A stretch of DNA of 64,000 bases from assembly GCA_021733925.1 (NCBI GenBank), contig JAIPJY010000001.1:124001-188000 (forward strand), read 5' to 3'. The notes beneath the pieces are model-generated. The model made no database searches and had not been told where the DNA came from. It saw only the letters and a list, made by a program, of their open reading frames with translations. Source of the DNA: Prosthecobacter sp. (lineage in GTDB: Bacteria; Verrucomicrobiota; Verrucomicrobiia; Verrucomicrobiales; Verrucomicrobiaceae). Both the position numbers and the translations under genes were made by a program. Shown here in pieces: positions 10,188 through 19,867 of the stretch. Position 1 is the stretch's first letter, and each line of letters opens with the position of its first letter.

Positions 10188-11201
10188 CTATTTGGTTTCG
10201 CCCATCAGCTCTTTGACCGTTGGCTCTATGGCTTCGGCCCAGATGCGGTAGCCTTTTTCATTCGGGTGCAGGAAGTCGGGCATGATGTTCTTGGTGATCA
10301 ACCCTTCAGGAGTGAGAAACTTCGGGCCGATGTCGAGGTAAGTGACGTTCTGGGTGCCATTGAGCTTGGAGATGATGCCATTGATCTCGGCAATCTTTTC
10401 GCGCTGCGGGCCGGGCTTTTCACCGCGTGGGAAGATGCCCAGCAGGAGGATTTTGGATTGTGGCAGGCGCTTGTTGAACTCCTGCACGATGGCTTTAATG
10501 CCGGCGGCGGTGTCGGGTGCGGAGCAGGTGCCTGTGTTGTTCGTGCCGATCATCATGACGACGAGTTTTGGGGCGATGCCGTCGATGGCACCGTGCTGGA
10601 GCCGCCAGAGCACGTTTTCTGTTTTGTCCCAGCCAAAGCCTAGATTACCGGCGTTGCGCGGGGCATAAAATTCGCCCCAGGTTTGCTGTCCACGGAGCGA
10701 GTAGCCGTCGAACTGTTCGCCGCCAAAGAAATGCGTGATGGAGTCGCCGATGAAAAGGATTTGCGGCTTGGCTTTCTTCACGGCGGCGCTGGTGAGTTCG
10801 TGGCGTTTGGCCCAGTCATATTGGGGCCAGCTGCGGTCCTGAGTGGTGGCCACGACGGTGCTTGGAAGCGGTGGGTGGCCTGCCAGCGGTTCAAGCGTGG
10901 CTTGCGCGGCCTCACTCATCGTCTTGCGGTCTTGGGAAAACGTCCGTGCTTTCAAAGTGCCGCCGGATGCGAGGTCGATGGGGGCGAGGTAAGGGTTCGA
11001 TTTCGAAGGGTTCGATTTCGCGATGGGATCCGCACCGTCGAGGGTGTAGAGGATCGTGGTGTCTGGCGTGGCGCTTGTGAGCGTGACCACGCCTCCGTCG
11101 TCACGTTTGATTGCGGGTGCTTCAAGATGGAGAACTGGGGCGGCATGGAGCATGCTGCAAAGACCAGCCAGTTGGAGGGTGAGTGCCAGACGGATGTTCA
11201 T
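10188..11201 (-). CDS. Secreted SGNH/GDSL hydrolase with chitobiase C-terminal-like domain
   Basis: A 337-residue esterase-type protein: signal peptide (residues 1-20), a chitobiase/hexosaminidase C-terminal-like beta domain (about 25-105, with ILYTLDGADP), then an SGNH domain of the PAF-acetylhydrolase type (about 140-335). The catalytic set is complete: Ser154 in GDSIT, Asn221 in GTNNT, and Asp309/His312 in PDFLH. It likely removes acyl groups from carbohydrates outside the cell. It is the downstream half of a tandem pair with 11227-12621. A 15-base duplication gives SNPSKSNP at residues 63-70. The ATG at 11201 was preferred to an upstream frame extension. Confidence 0.88.
   Translation of the reverse strand: MNIRLALTLQLAGLCSMLHAAPVLHLEAPAIKRDDGGVVTLTSATPDTTILYTLDGADPIAKSNPSKSNPYLAPIDLASGGTLKARTFSQDRKTMSEAAQATLEPLAGHPPLPSTVVATTQDRSWPQYDWAKRHELTSAAVKKAKPQILFIGDSITHFFGGEQFDGYSLRGQQTWGEFYAPRNAGNLGFGWDKTENVLWRLQHGAIDGIAPKLVVMMIGTNNTGTCSAPDTAAGIKAIVQEFNKRLPQSKILLLGIFPRGEKPGPQREKIAEINGIISKLNGTQNVTYLDIGPKFLTPEGLITKNIMPDFLHPNEKGYRIWAEAIEPTVKELMGETK
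10993..11020. repeat. 15-base in-frame tandem duplication in the SGNH gene
   Basis: GGGTTCGATTTCG occurs at 10993-11005 and again at 11008-11020 (period 15). It inserts five residues (SNPSK) relative to the neighbouring paralogue, which reads AQSNPYLAP at the same place. It looks like a recent slippage duplication. Confidence 0.85.
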
Positions 11202-11226
11202 GATGAGTCTCCACACAGCAGCAGGA

Positions 11227-12621
11227 TCAATCTGTCTTCAACAGCTTCGTCAGTGCCGGCTCAATGGCCTCCGCCAGGATTCGATAGCCCGTTTCATTCG
11301 GATGCAGGAATCCAGGCATGAGGTGCTTGTTGATGCGGCCTTCCGGGGTGAGGAACTTTGCTCCAATGTCGAGAAAGCTCACATGATGCGTGCCGTGGAG
11401 CTTGGCGATCATCGCATTGACCTCGGCGATTTTGTCGCGCAGCGGATTGGGGTTCTCTCCGCGAGGCAGGATGCCAAGCAGCAGGATGTTTGTGCGCGGC
11501 AGTCGCTGTTCGATCTCCAGCACAATGGACTTGATCCCGAGGGCGATGTCGGGAGCGGAGCAGCCGCCCAAGTTGTTGGTGCCGATCAACAAAACGACGA
11601 CTTTGGGTGCGATGCCGTCAATGGCTCCGTGTTGCAACCGCCAGAGCACGTTTTCAGTTCTATCCCACCCGAACCCGATGTTCCCGGCATTGCGTGCAGC
11701 ATAATGCTCGTTCCACGCGTACTGGCCAGCCAAGGAGTAGTTGTCCAGTTTTTCACCGCCGAAGAAATGAAAGATGGAATCACCGATGAAGAGAATGTGC
11801 GGCTTCGAGCGCTCCATGGCAGCGGCAGTCAGTTTCAGGCGCTGTTGCCAGTCGTACTCCGGCCAGCTGCGATCCTGGGTCGCCGGCACAACCGTGCTGG
11901 GAGGCGCCTGCTGCCCCTGCGGAGGCTGAATCACGGCCTCCAGGACCGCTCCCGCCTCTCGGCGGTCCTTCGCAAAGACACGCGCCTTCAATGCGCCGCC
12001 GCCGGCCAGTTCAATAGGAGCCAGATACGGATTCGACTGCGCGATGGGTGCGGTGCCGTCCAAAGTGTAGAGAATGATGCTGTCAGGCTCGCTGCTTTGC
12101 AGCGTGATGGTCCCATTTTGACCAGCCTGCATCACCGGTGCTGCGAACCGGGTTGACGTTTCCATGTGAGGCAGGCTTCCTACAGTGAAAAGTGAAAGCA
12201 GCAGCGGATGATGGACTAGCGTGAGACTGACCAAAATGCCCCGCGTTGTCCATGCCATCGTGCGAAGCCAGTTGTTCAAAATCAACCGCCGGATCAGGCC
12301 AGCATCAAAGCCATGCATCAGTTTGGTATGCAAGGGGGCCTGGAAAACCGCCGTGGATAACCAGACGAGCGGAATCAGGCTGGCGCTGAAGATAAAATTC
12401 AAATCACAACCGCGATACACGATCCACGCTGCCGAGGCGGCCTCAAGAAACAGCAGAGGGGCTACCACAAGGCCGATGCGAAAACAGTGCGCGAAGTGGT
12501 ACGCTTTGAACTCGTTGGCATTGACCTTCAAAAACTGCGGATAGACCAGGATTTGCACGACCCAGATGAGGCCGACGAGCATCCAGGTGACCGCGAGGTG
12601 GATGGAGAAGATCAACGTCAT
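11227..12621 (-). CDS. Membrane domain fused to chitobiase-C-like and SGNH domains
   Basis: A 464-residue protein. Residues 1-150 form a polytopic membrane region (about four hydrophobic segments, e.g. LAVTWMLVGLIWVVQILVY, VVAPLLFLEAASAAWIVY), followed by a chitobiase-C-like domain (about 155-230) and an SGNH domain (about 270-464) closely similar to the downstream gene. Ser282 (GDSIF) and His440 are kept, but the Asp of the DxxH block is Gly437 (PGFLH). It is therefore a membrane-tethered and perhaps altered or inactive hydrolase. The ATG at 12621 leaves a 4-base gap to the preceding gene; an ATG at 12648 would add nine residues and overlap it. Confidence 0.82.
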   Translation of the reverse strand: MTLIFSIHLAVTWMLVGLIWVVQILVYPQFLKVNANEFKAYHFAHCFRIGLVVAPLLFLEAASAAWIVYRGCDLNFIFSASLIPLVWLSTAVFQAPLHTKLMHGFDAGLIRRLILNNWLRTMAWTTRGILVSLTLVHHPLLLSLFTVGSLPHMETSTRFAAPVMQAGQNGTITLQSSEPDSIILYTLDGTAPIAQSNPYLAPIELAGGGALKARVFAKDRREAGAVLEAVIQPPQGQQAPPSTVVPATQDRSWPEYDWQQRLKLTAAAMERSKPHILFIGDSIFHFFGGEKLDNYSLAGQYAWNEHYAARNAGNIGFGWDRTENVLWRLQHGAIDGIAPKVVVLLIGTNNLGGCSAPDIALGIKSIVLEIEQRLPRTNILLLGILPRGENPNPLRDKIAEVNAMIAKLHGTHHVSFLDIGAKFLTPEGRINKHLMPGFLHPNETGYRILAEAIEPALTKLLKTD

Positions 12622-12625
12622 TGCG

Positions 12626-13579
12626 TCAAGGCTGAATCGACCCGACATCTGCCGCCGCGTGCAGTGTCTTCATCTCCGTGTCGCTCAAGGCACGATTGAA
12701 CACCGCGAGACCGCCGAACCTGCCAATCGTTGCCTCTCCGGTCATCGAGCCCACGGCCATGCGTGCACCGACAGTGAAGTCCGACGGGGCGATCTTCGTT
12801 TGCGAGTGCAAGGCGGGGTCGTATTTGAAGATGCCACGTCCATGGTAGTAGGGGTTCATGCCGCGATCTTTGCCGCCGGGCCCTTCCTGGGTGAAGTAGG
12901 GATCGTTGCGCTTGTCTTTGACTGCATTGAGCTGCCGTGCGTCGAGCACACCGTTGATGTAGGCGCGGATGTATTTCGAGTCGTAGGTGAATGCCAGCGT
13001 GCACCACTGCTCTTCGGGGACTTCGAGCTTGGTGGCTGCGTAATCAGCGCACCAGGGGAACTTGCTGCCGTCGGCACGCATGGTCACGCCGCCTTCGCTG
13101 CTGATGTGCGGCACGAGATTGCGAGGGCCGCCATAGGTGGGCATGTTCATGAGCAGCGCGTACTGCCGCGTGCCGGTGTCGTCGTTCGCGCCTTTGCCCT
13201 CGCTCCACATGCCGGCAATGGTGCGGCTCTTTTTGAGATCAATGATGCGCACGACGGCGAAGAGCGTCACCTGCGCGTCCTTGCCTGCGATGTTCAAATC
13301 ACCTGTCTCGGCATGCTTGATTTCAAAATACTGATGCCCGTTCAAATCTGCTGAGTAACCGGAGAACGGCCCGCCCGCCACTCGCTTGATGGGACCGTTC
13401 ACCTCGCTGAGCGGGTGTTTTTGTGGTGTGCTTTGTGAGACACGTTTCTGACCTGCTTCCTCTCTAAAGGTCCAGAAGCCGACGAGGCCGGGTGTCTTTT
13501 CGATGACGGTGGCGTCGCCGGCAAAAGCTGATGTCAGGGTGATGGCGAGGGCGGGAAGAATTCGGATCAGGGAGCGCAT
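12626..13579 (-). CDS. Secreted LamG/concanavalin A-like domain protein
   Basis: A 317-residue protein with a signal peptide ([20 protein letters not shown]) and a laminin-G-like jelly roll covering most of the rest: [13 protein letters not shown] near the start, [22 protein letters not shown] in the middle and [22 protein letters not shown] at the end are classic LamG_3 landmarks. It probably binds carbohydrate at the cell surface. It is the first gene of a reverse-strand trio with the two SGNH hydrolases (4-base gap), suggesting they act together on a glycan. The ATG at 13579 is where the signal peptide begins. Confidence 0.85.
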   Translation of the reverse strand: MRSLIRILPALAITLTSAFAGDATVIEKTPGLVGFWTFREEAGQKRVSQSTPQKHPLSEVNGPIKRVAGGPFSGYSADLNGHQYFEIKHAETGDLNIAGKDAQVTLFAVVRIIDLKKSRTIAGMWSEGKGANDDTGTRQYALLMNMPTYGGPRNLVPHISSEGGVTMRADGSKFPWCADYAATKLEVPEEQWCTLAFTYDSKYIRAYINGVLDARQLNAVKDKRNDPYFTQEGPGGKDRGMNPYYHGRGIFKYDPALHSQTKIAPSDFTVGARMAVGSMTGEATIGRFGGLAVFNRALSDTEMKTLHAAADVGSIQP

Positions 13580-13724
13580 GGAATGGAGGAGGATGGCAGG
13601 CACATCGAGGCTTGGGAAGGATGTTTTTGGACAGTAAAAAGAAGGTCCTGCTGCTAACCCGTTAGTCGCGGTATGTGGGAAGAGCAAAAGAGTCGCGGCT
13701 TCAGTGACGTAGTTGCCTGTGCCC

Positions 13725-16208
13725 ATGTCTTTTCACCCTGCCGTATTTTGTCGTGCCCTTTCCCGCGCCTTGTGCTGCGGTGTATTGGCACTTCTGCCCA
13801 CTGCGGTGCTGGCGGTGGATTATGAAAAGGAGATCAAGCCTCTGCTGAAGGAGCGCTGCTATGCCTGCCACGGGGCTTTGAAGCAGAAGGCAGGGCTGCG
13901 GCTGGACACCGCCACGGCCATGAGCAAGGGCGGTGACAATGGCAATATTTTATCCGGTGATCCTGGACTGCTGCTGGAGCGCGTGACGACTGCTGACAAG
14001 GATGACCGCATGCCGCCGGAGGGCGAGGGCTCCATGCTCACAGCAGAACAGGTGGCAAAACTGCAGGCATGGGTCGCCGCCGGGGCTCCATCTCCCGCGC
14101 AAGAGAAGCCTGAAGAGGACCCGCGTGCGCACTGGGCTTACCAGCCTCCCCATTCATCCGGCCATTCCATGGATGCGCTGCTGGCGGCCCACCTCGCCGC
14201 AAAAAATTTGAAACCCCAGCCTGAGGCTGCGCCGGAGCTTTGGCTGCGCCGCGTTTATCTGGATCTCATCGGCCTGCCACCCACGCCCGCGCAGATTCAT
14301 TCCTTTTTGAAGGATACTTCGGCCCCTGCGCGGTTGCGGCTGGTGGATCAGCTCCTTAGCACACCGCAATATGGCGAGCGCTGGGCGCGTCACTTTATGG
14401 ACATCTGGCGCTACTGCGACTGGTACGGCCTCGGCGCCCAGCTCCGCCACAGCCAGAAGCACCTCTGGCACTGGCGCGACTGGATCGTGGAATCGCTCAA
14501 TGCCGACAAGGGCTACGACCAGATGATTGTGCAGATGCTCGCCGCCGATGAGCTTGCGCCGGAGGACCGCGACAATCTGCGCGCCACCGGCTTCCTGGCC
14601 CGCAGCTATTACCTTTTCAACCGTACCACCTGGCTGGACGAGACCATCGAGCACACCTGTCGTGCCTTCCTCGGTCTGACGATGCAGTGCGTGAAGTGTC
14701 ACGACCACAAGTACGACCCCATCGAGCAGACGGACTACTACCGCATGCGCGCCATCTTCGAGCCGCTGCACGTGCGCCTTGACCCTTGGGAAGGGGAATC
14801 GGATCTCGAAAAGAACGGACTGCCGCGCGTCTTTGACCTGCACCTTGATCAACTGACCTACCGCCATGTGCGTGGCGATGAAAAAAATGAGGACAAGTCC
14901 AGGCCGCTGCCGCCCGGCGTGCCGCGCGTGCTGGAGTTCGCCTCGTATGAGCCCAAGGCGGTGAAGCTGCCACCTTCATCGTCCCGTCCGGTGCTGCTGC
15001 CCTTTGTATTCAAAGATCATCTCGCTGCGGCGGACCGGCAGCTCGCCCAGGCGCAGAAGGCCGGAGATGCCGGCGCGGTGAAGCTTGCGGGCCTCCGCCT
15101 CGACATGATTCGGGCGGTGCATGCCGCCGATCTCGCCACGGCTGACAAACCTAGCGTGCAGGCGGCGGCGCTGGCCGAGGCGCGTTATCTCGCCGCCAAA
15201 GCGGAAGATGACCTCGCCAAAGCAGAGGTCGCGCCCAAGGCCAAGGATGCCGACAAGAAGATCAAGACGGCGCGGGAGGCGCTGGAGAAAGCCCGGAAGA
15301 AGGTGGCTGCACCGGGCGAGATGTACACCTCGCTGTCGGCGAGTTTGAAAGCGCAGGAAGGCCCCGGAGAGAAAGGCAATGCCACAGTGCAAACCTATCC
15401 CGAGACCAGCACGGGTCGCAGGCTGGCGCTGGCCCGCTGGATCGCCGACAAGCGCAATCCGCTCACCGCGCGCGTGCTGGTGAATCACGTGTGGTCGCGC
15501 CATTTTGGGGTGCCGTTGGTCGCTGATGTGGGCGACTTCGGCCGCCGCTCCGTCGCGCCGCTGCACCAGGATGTGCTCGACAGCCTGACGACCGGCTTCA
15601 TGGAAAACGGCTGGAGCATGAAGTGGCTGCATCGCACCCTGGTGCTGTCGGACTTGTATCGGCGCAGCTCGTCCAATGCGGGCGCGGATCCCCAAACCCT
15701 CGCCGCTGATCCTGACAATCTTTTTCTCTGGCGCATGAACCCCCGCCGCATGGAAAGCCAGCTCGTGCGCGACAGCCTGCTGCACCTCTCTGGCCGCTTG
15801 GATCTCACTTTGGGCGGCCCGAGTCTGGATCCTGCCAAAGCCGAGACCAGTCCCAGGCGCTCGCTGTATTTCATTCAGAACGCGGATGTGGAGCACCGCT
15901 TCCTGGCCGTCTTTGACAACAGCAACGTGCTGGAGTGCTACCGCCGCAACGAGAGCGTGGTGCCGCAGCAGGCGCTGGCGCTGACCAACAGCGGACTCAG
16001 CCGCGAGTGTGCGAACGCGTTGGCCGTTTCGCTGACAAAACTCGACGCGACCGCTTTTATCGATCACTCGTTCCTTGCCATTCTGGGCCGCCTGCCGCTG
16101 GATGCCGAGCGACAGGCCAGCCTCGAAGGCTTCCACGCATTGAACGAGGACCGCAGCCTGTTTATCCAGGCTCTCATCAACCACAACGACTTCGTCACAC
16201 TGCGATGA
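13725..16208 (+). CDS. PSCyt1-DUF1549-DUF1553 protein (planctomycete-type cytochrome), copy 1
   Basis: An 827-residue exported protein: signal peptide, PSCyt1 heme domain (CYACH, Cys45-His49), DUF1549 with a second heme-type motif ([11 protein letters not shown], Cys322-His326), a charged Ala/Lys/Glu coiled coil (about residues 460-530), then DUF1553 ([30 protein letters not shown] block, Arg-rich [14 protein letters not shown]). The family is abundant in Planctomycetes and Verrucomicrobia but has no proven activity; periplasmic electron transfer or polysaccharide breakdown is proposed. The ATG at 13725 was chosen over an upstream TTG. Its stop overlaps the DUF1501 start (ATGA), a sign of translational coupling. 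Confidence 0.9.
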   Translation: MSFHPAVFCRALSRALCCGVLALLPTAVLAVDYEKEIKPLLKERCYACHGALKQKAGLRLDTATAMSKGGDNGNILSGDPGLLLERVTTADKDDRMPPEGEGSMLTAEQVAKLQAWVAAGAPSPAQEKPEEDPRAHWAYQPPHSSGHSMDALLAAHLAAKNLKPQPEAAPELWLRRVYLDLIGLPPTPAQIHSFLKDTSAPARLRLVDQLLSTPQYGERWARHFMDIWRYCDWYGLGAQLRHSQKHLWHWRDWIVESLNADKGYDQMIVQMLAADELAPEDRDNLRATGFLARSYYLFNRTTWLDETIEHTCRAFLGLTMQCVKCHDHKYDPIEQTDYYRMRAIFEPLHVRLDPWEGESDLEKNGLPRVFDLHLDQLTYRHVRGDEKNEDKSRPLPPGVPRVLEFASYEPKAVKLPPSSSRPVLLPFVFKDHLAAADRQLAQAQKAGDAGAVKLAGLRLDMIRAVHAADLATADKPSVQAAALAEARYLAAKAEDDLAKAEVAPKAKDADKKIKTAREALEKARKKVAAPGEMYTSLSASLKAQEGPGEKGNATVQTYPETSTGRRLALARWIADKRNPLTARVLVNHVWSRHFGVPLVADVGDFGRRSVAPLHQDVLDSLTTGFMENGWSMKWLHRTLVLSDLYRRSSSNAGADPQTLAADPDNLFLWRMNPRRMESQLVRDSLLHLSGRLDLTLGGPSLDPAKAETSPRRSLYFIQNADVEHRFLAVFDNSNVLECYRRNESVVPQQALALTNSGLSRECANALAVSLTKLDATAFIDHSFLAILGRLPLDAERQASLEGFHALNEDRSLFIQALINHNDFVTLR

Positions 16209-17629
16209 CACCGCGCCTTCCGCCCACACCCTTCCTGCGCCGCGACATCCTCGGCGGACTCGGCAGCATTGCCGTCGCGTCCATGCTCAAGGCAGAGGAA
16301 ACCTGGAGGCCGCCCGATGGCCTGCCGATGATCCCCCAGCGGGCCAAACGCGTGATCTGGCTCTTCATGCGCGGTGGGGTGAGCCACATGGAGAGCTTCG
16401 ATCCCAAGCCCATGGTCACAAAGTATGCGGGCAAGTCCATTGGCGAGACGCCTTACAAGGACGTGCAGAATCCGGAGAAGCTCAAAAAGGTGCGCGTGGT
16501 GGTGGTGAACGATGCGAACGGCCAGCAGCGCAATGTCATTTATCCGCTGCAAACCGGCTACAAGCGCTACGGGGAGTGTGGGATGGAGATCAGCGACTGG
16601 TTCCCGCACATCGGCTCCTGCGCGGACGACATCGCCTTCATCCGCAGCATGTGGACGACGGATGACAACCACGGTGCGCAGGTGCAGTTCCACAGCGGCA
16701 GGCACATGCTGGAGCCACGGGTGCCGACGCTCGGCGCCTGGGTGACCTATGGCCTCGGCTCCATGACGAACAATCTGCCTTCGTTCATCAACATGGGGCC
16801 GCGTTTTTTTGATGTGCGGGACGGCCACTATCTCGGCCCCGCCTATGACGCGGTGAACTTGAAGGTGGACCCGAAGAATCCGCTCACCTATGCCGCGCCG
16901 GAGTTTCAGATTGGCAGGCAGCAGCAGGAGGCTCAGTTTGATCTCATTCACCGGCTCAATGCGCTCAATGCGGAGCAGTATCCTGGAGACAAGACGCTCG
17001 CTGCGCGGATGAAGAGCTATCAGCTTGCCTACAACATGCAGACTGCCGTGCCGGAGACGATGAACCTCGATGCTGAGAGCGCGGAGACGAAAAAACTCTA
17101 CGGTATGGATGACAAGGTGGCTGAGCCGTTTGCCCGGCAGCTCATTGTGGCGCGTCGCCTCGCAGAGCGTGGTGTGCGCTTCATCCAGCTCCAGCATGGC
17201 GATGGTGCTGCGGGTGCGTGGGACTCGCATTCCGGGCTGAAGAAGAACCACTCCAGCCTTGCCCAGCAGGTGGACAAGCCCATCTCCGGCCTGCTGAAGG
17301 ATCTCAAACAACGCGGAATGCTGGATGACACGCTCGTCGTCTTTGCCACCGAATTTGGCCGCACGCCCGGTACACAGGGCAGCGATGGCCGTGATCATCA
17401 TCCGTTTGGCTTCAGTGTGTGGATGGCCGGCGGCGGCATCAAGGGCGGGACGATCCACGGCAGCACCGATGAGCTCGGCTTTCACGCCGTGGAGCATCCG
17501 CACTATGTGACGGATGTGCATGCCACCATCCTGCATCAGCTCGGCCTGGATCCGCATCGCCTGGAAATCCCAGGCCGCAAGCGTCTTGAGCGCGACTTTG
17601 GCAAGGTGATTCCGCAGATACTCGCCTGA
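16205..17629 (+). CDS. DUF1501 protein, Tat-exported, copy 1
   Basis: A 474-residue protein whose start overlaps the previous stop (ATGA). The N-terminus carries a twin-arginine signal (FLRRDILGG). DUF1501 hallmarks follow: [46 protein letters not shown] and a C-terminal [15 protein letters not shown] block. DUF1501 is placed in the alkaline phosphatase/sulfatase superfamily, so a periplasmic metal-dependent hydrolase is plausible but unproven. It pairs with the PSCyt protein upstream, as in most members of these families. Confidence 0.92.
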   Translation: MTPRLPPTPFLRRDILGGLGSIAVASMLKAEETWRPPDGLPMIPQRAKRVIWLFMRGGVSHMESFDPKPMVTKYAGKSIGETPYKDVQNPEKLKKVRVVVVNDANGQQRNVIYPLQTGYKRYGECGMEISDWFPHIGSCADDIAFIRSMWTTDDNHGAQVQFHSGRHMLEPRVPTLGAWVTYGLGSMTNNLPSFINMGPRFFDVRDGHYLGPAYDAVNLKVDPKNPLTYAAPEFQIGRQQQEAQFDLIHRLNALNAEQYPGDKTLAARMKSYQLAYNMQTAVPETMNLDAESAETKKLYGMDDKVAEPFARQLIVARRLAERGVRFIQLQHGDGAAGAWDSHSGLKKNHSSLAQQVDKPISGLLKDLKQRGMLDDTLVVFATEFGRTPGTQGSDGRDHHPFGFSVWMAGGGIKGGTIHGSTDELGFHAVEHPHYVTDVHATILHQLGLDPHRLEIPGRKRLERDFGKVIPQILA

Positions 17630-17663
17630 CGCAAAAATACCATTTGCCGATTTAATGGACGAG

Positions 17664-17680
17664 TGTCCAATATATTGACA
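17664..17680. promoter_or_regulatory. Imperfect palindrome upstream of tdh, shared with kbl
   Basis: TGTCCAATATATTGACA contains the perfect 10-base palindrome CAATATATTG and near-complete TGTC/GACA flanks (one extra base on the left). It ends 12 bases before the tdh start codon. The 11-mer GTCCAATATAT (17665-17675) recurs at 20752-20762 in front of kbl. Candidate operator for the intervening LysR regulator; inference only. Confidence 0.5.
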
Positions 17681-17692
17681 TAAGCAACCACT

Positions 17693-18721
17693 ATGAAAGC
17701 ACTCGTCAAGGCACGGTCAGAACGCGGTCTCTGGCTCCAGGATGTCCCGGAGCCGCAGGTCGGCATCAATGATGTCCTCATCAAGGTTCACAAGACCGGC
17801 ATCTGTGGGACGGACCTGCACATTTACAAATGGGACGCCTGGGCGCAGAAGACGATTCCAGTGCCGATGGTCGTGGGGCATGAGTTTGTGGGGGAGGTGG
17901 TCGGCGTCGGTTCGAACGTGAATGACTTCCATCCAGGCGAGATCGTCAGCGCCGAGGGGCATGTGGTATGCGGTCGCTGTCGCAATTGCCTCGCGGGCCG
18001 GCGTCACCTTTGCAAAGACACTGTCGGCATCGGCGTGAACCGTACCGGGGCCTTTGCCGAATACATCAGCGTGCCGATGACCAATGTCTGGCATCATCGT
18101 GAGGGTGTGGATGAAGAAGTCGCGAGCATCTTCGACCCCTTTGGCAATGCCGTGCACACCGCGCTGGCCTTTGAATGCCTCGGCGAGGATGTGCTCATCA
18201 CGGGGGCGGGTCCCATTGGCATCATGGCGATTCCCGTTGTGAAACATGCCGGCGCACGCCACGTCATCATCACCGATGTGAATGAGTATCGCCTCAATCT
18301 AGCGCGCCAGATGGGCGCGACGCGTGCGGTGAATGTGGCGACCGAGAAAATCGAAGATGTGCAAAAGCAGCTCGGCATGAAGGAGGGGTTCGATGTCGGC
18401 CTTGAAATGAGCGGTAACGCCGGGGCCTTCCGCAGCATGATCGACAACATGTGCCACGGCGGCAAGATTGCCATGCTCGGCATCCCCAGTGAGCAGATCG
18501 CCATCGACTGGAACAAGGTCATCTTCAACATGCTCACCATCCACGGCATCTACGGCCGCGAGATGTATGAGACGTGGTATCAGATGAGCGTGATGCTCGA
18601 AAGCGGGCTCAACATCAAGCCGGTGATCACGCATCGCTTCCACTACACCGAATTTGAAAAAGGCTTCGCCGCCATGGAATCCGGCAACTGCGGCAAGGTG
18701 GTGCTGGATTGGTCCGCTTAG
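17693..18721 (+). CDS. tdh: L-threonine 3-dehydrogenase
   Basis: A 342-residue cytoplasmic zinc enzyme that oxidises L-threonine to 2-amino-3-oxobutanoate with NAD. Residues fall exactly at the E. coli Tdh positions: catalytic zinc ligands Cys38 (GICGTD), His63 and Glu64 (VGHEF), and structural zinc cysteines 93, 96, 99 and 107. The NAD-binding GAGPIG and the threonine-dehydrogenase-specific [14 protein letters not shown] segment ([13 protein letters not shown]) are present. Its product is the substrate of Kbl, encoded three genes downstream. The interrupted tdh-lysR-hydrolase-kbl order differs from the E. coli kbl-tdh operon. Confidence 0.96.
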   Translation: MKALVKARSERGLWLQDVPEPQVGINDVLIKVHKTGICGTDLHIYKWDAWAQKTIPVPMVVGHEFVGEVVGVGSNVNDFHPGEIVSAEGHVVCGRCRNCLAGRRHLCKDTVGIGVNRTGAFAEYISVPMTNVWHHREGVDEEVASIFDPFGNAVHTALAFECLGEDVLITGAGPIGIMAIPVVKHAGARHVIITDVNEYRLNLARQMGATRAVNVATEKIEDVQKQLGMKEGFDVGLEMSGNAGAFRSMIDNMCHGGKIAMLGIPSEQIAIDWNKVIFNMLTIHGIYGREMYETWYQMSVMLESGLNIKPVITHRFHYTEFEKGFAAMESGNCGKVVLDWSA

Positions 18722-18756
18722 ACTTGCGGCCCTTGCTATCATCTTAAAGATCTCTT

Positions 18757-18765
18757 AGGAGGTGA
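18757..18765 (+). promoter_or_regulatory. Strong Shine-Dalgarno site of the LysR gene
   Basis: AGGAGGTGA lies 6 bases before the ATG at 18772. It is a near-perfect anti-16S match, which is unusual here because most genes in the window lack a recognisable site. It fixes the LysR start. Confidence 0.85.
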
Positions 18766-18771
18766 CTAAGG

Positions 18772-19755
18772 ATGAAAGCGAAATCCAATGCTCCTCAAAG
18801 AATCGGCGCGTCCGCCGATTCTCCCGTGCGTCGTTACTTCAAAGAGGTGCGGTTTCGGCAGATTCGTGCGCTGGTGGAGCTGTCGCGCCAGGGCAGTTTT
18901 GCGGCGACTGCGGCGGCGATGGATCTGGCCGTGCCTTCTGTATGGCAGCAGATTCGAGCGTTGGAAGATGAATACGGCGTGCAGTTTGTCGTGGCGGAAG
19001 GCTCCAAAGTTTCACTCACAGAGGATGGCCGTGCGCTGGTGGATCTGGCGGCACCGTTGGTCGAGTCCTTTGACGGCCTGCGGGCGATGTTTGAGGATCA
19101 GCGCAGCACCGCAGTTCGCACGCTGACGGTCGTGGCGCCGTCGGCCATGCTCACCGGCGCTCTGCGGCGGCCCATCATCCTGTATCGTCAGAATCACCCG
19201 AAGGTGAAACTTGTGCTGCTGGACCGGCCCTCCTACCTGGCCAGGCAGGTGATCGAGAGGGATGAGGCGGATCTGGCCATCATGGGCATGGCCACGGGTG
19301 ACGAGGTGATGCCGCAGTTTCAGTACCAGCCGCTGGCGCGCTATGCCTTTTATCTCATGTGTCCGGCGAATCATGCGCTGGCGCGTGTGAGGCAACTGAC
19401 GCTCGCCGGCATCGTCAGCCAGCCTTTGGTGCTGGCACCGGTGGAAAGCAGCTCCCATCGGCAGATTCGCCAGGTGTTTGCCCAGGCGGGGCTGGCGGAC
19501 CGCATGAACGTGACAATGACGGCCACGAACCGCGCCCTGCTGCTGAACTATGTAGCCATCGGGTTCGGCATCGCCATCGGCACCAGCGCGGCGAGCATCA
19601 AGCCGCCGAAGCGTGGTGCCGGAGAGGCGGAGGTCGTCGTGCGCGAAGCTGCTGCGCTCTTTGGTCATGAGGAAGTCTTTCTGGTGCAGCGCAAAGGCCG
19701 TTTCGAGCCTGCGCATGTCCGGGCCTTTCGCGAACTGGTGCTGAAGGCGTTTTAA
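18772..19755 (+). CDS. LysR-family transcriptional regulator
   Basis: A 327-residue regulator. After an unusual extension of about 24 residues, a winged helix-turn-helix (about 27-86: RFRQIRALVELSRQGSFAATAAAMDLAVPSVWQQIRALE) is followed by a type 2 periplasmic-binding-like sensor domain (about 115-325). The position between tdh and kbl suggests it controls threonine catabolism, perhaps through the motif shared by those two promoters. The start is secured by a strong ribosome-binding site. Effector unknown. Confidence 0.9.
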   Translation: MKAKSNAPQRIGASADSPVRRYFKEVRFRQIRALVELSRQGSFAATAAAMDLAVPSVWQQIRALEDEYGVQFVVAEGSKVSLTEDGRALVDLAAPLVESFDGLRAMFEDQRSTAVRTLTVVAPSAMLTGALRRPIILYRQNHPKVKLVLLDRPSYLARQVIERDEADLAIMGMATGDEVMPQFQYQPLARYAFYLMCPANHALARVRQLTLAGIVSQPLVLAPVESSSHRQIRQVFAQAGLADRMNVTMTATNRALLLNYVAIGFGIAIGTSAASIKPPKRGAGEAEVVVREAAALFGHEEVFLVQRKGRFEPAHVRAFRELVLKAF

Positions 19756-19867
19756 AAGGGATCAAAGACCTGGGATGAATTCGTCCGCGATGCGATATCT
19801 CTCGCCCTTGATCTGGCTGGATTGAAGGCGTGATCTGCCCTGCAGGGTACGTTATCATGGTCCAATC

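Noticed and set aside
17675..17680. TTGACA upstream of tdh as a -35 box
   Set aside because: It ends 12 bases before the start codon, leaving no room for a -10 box and leader. It is better explained as the right half of the palindrome.
19838..19847. CCCTGCAGGG palindrome upstream of the hydrolase gene at 19868
   Set aside because: A single 10-base GC-rich palindrome with no second copy nearby; expected by chance in a 64-kb GC-rich window.
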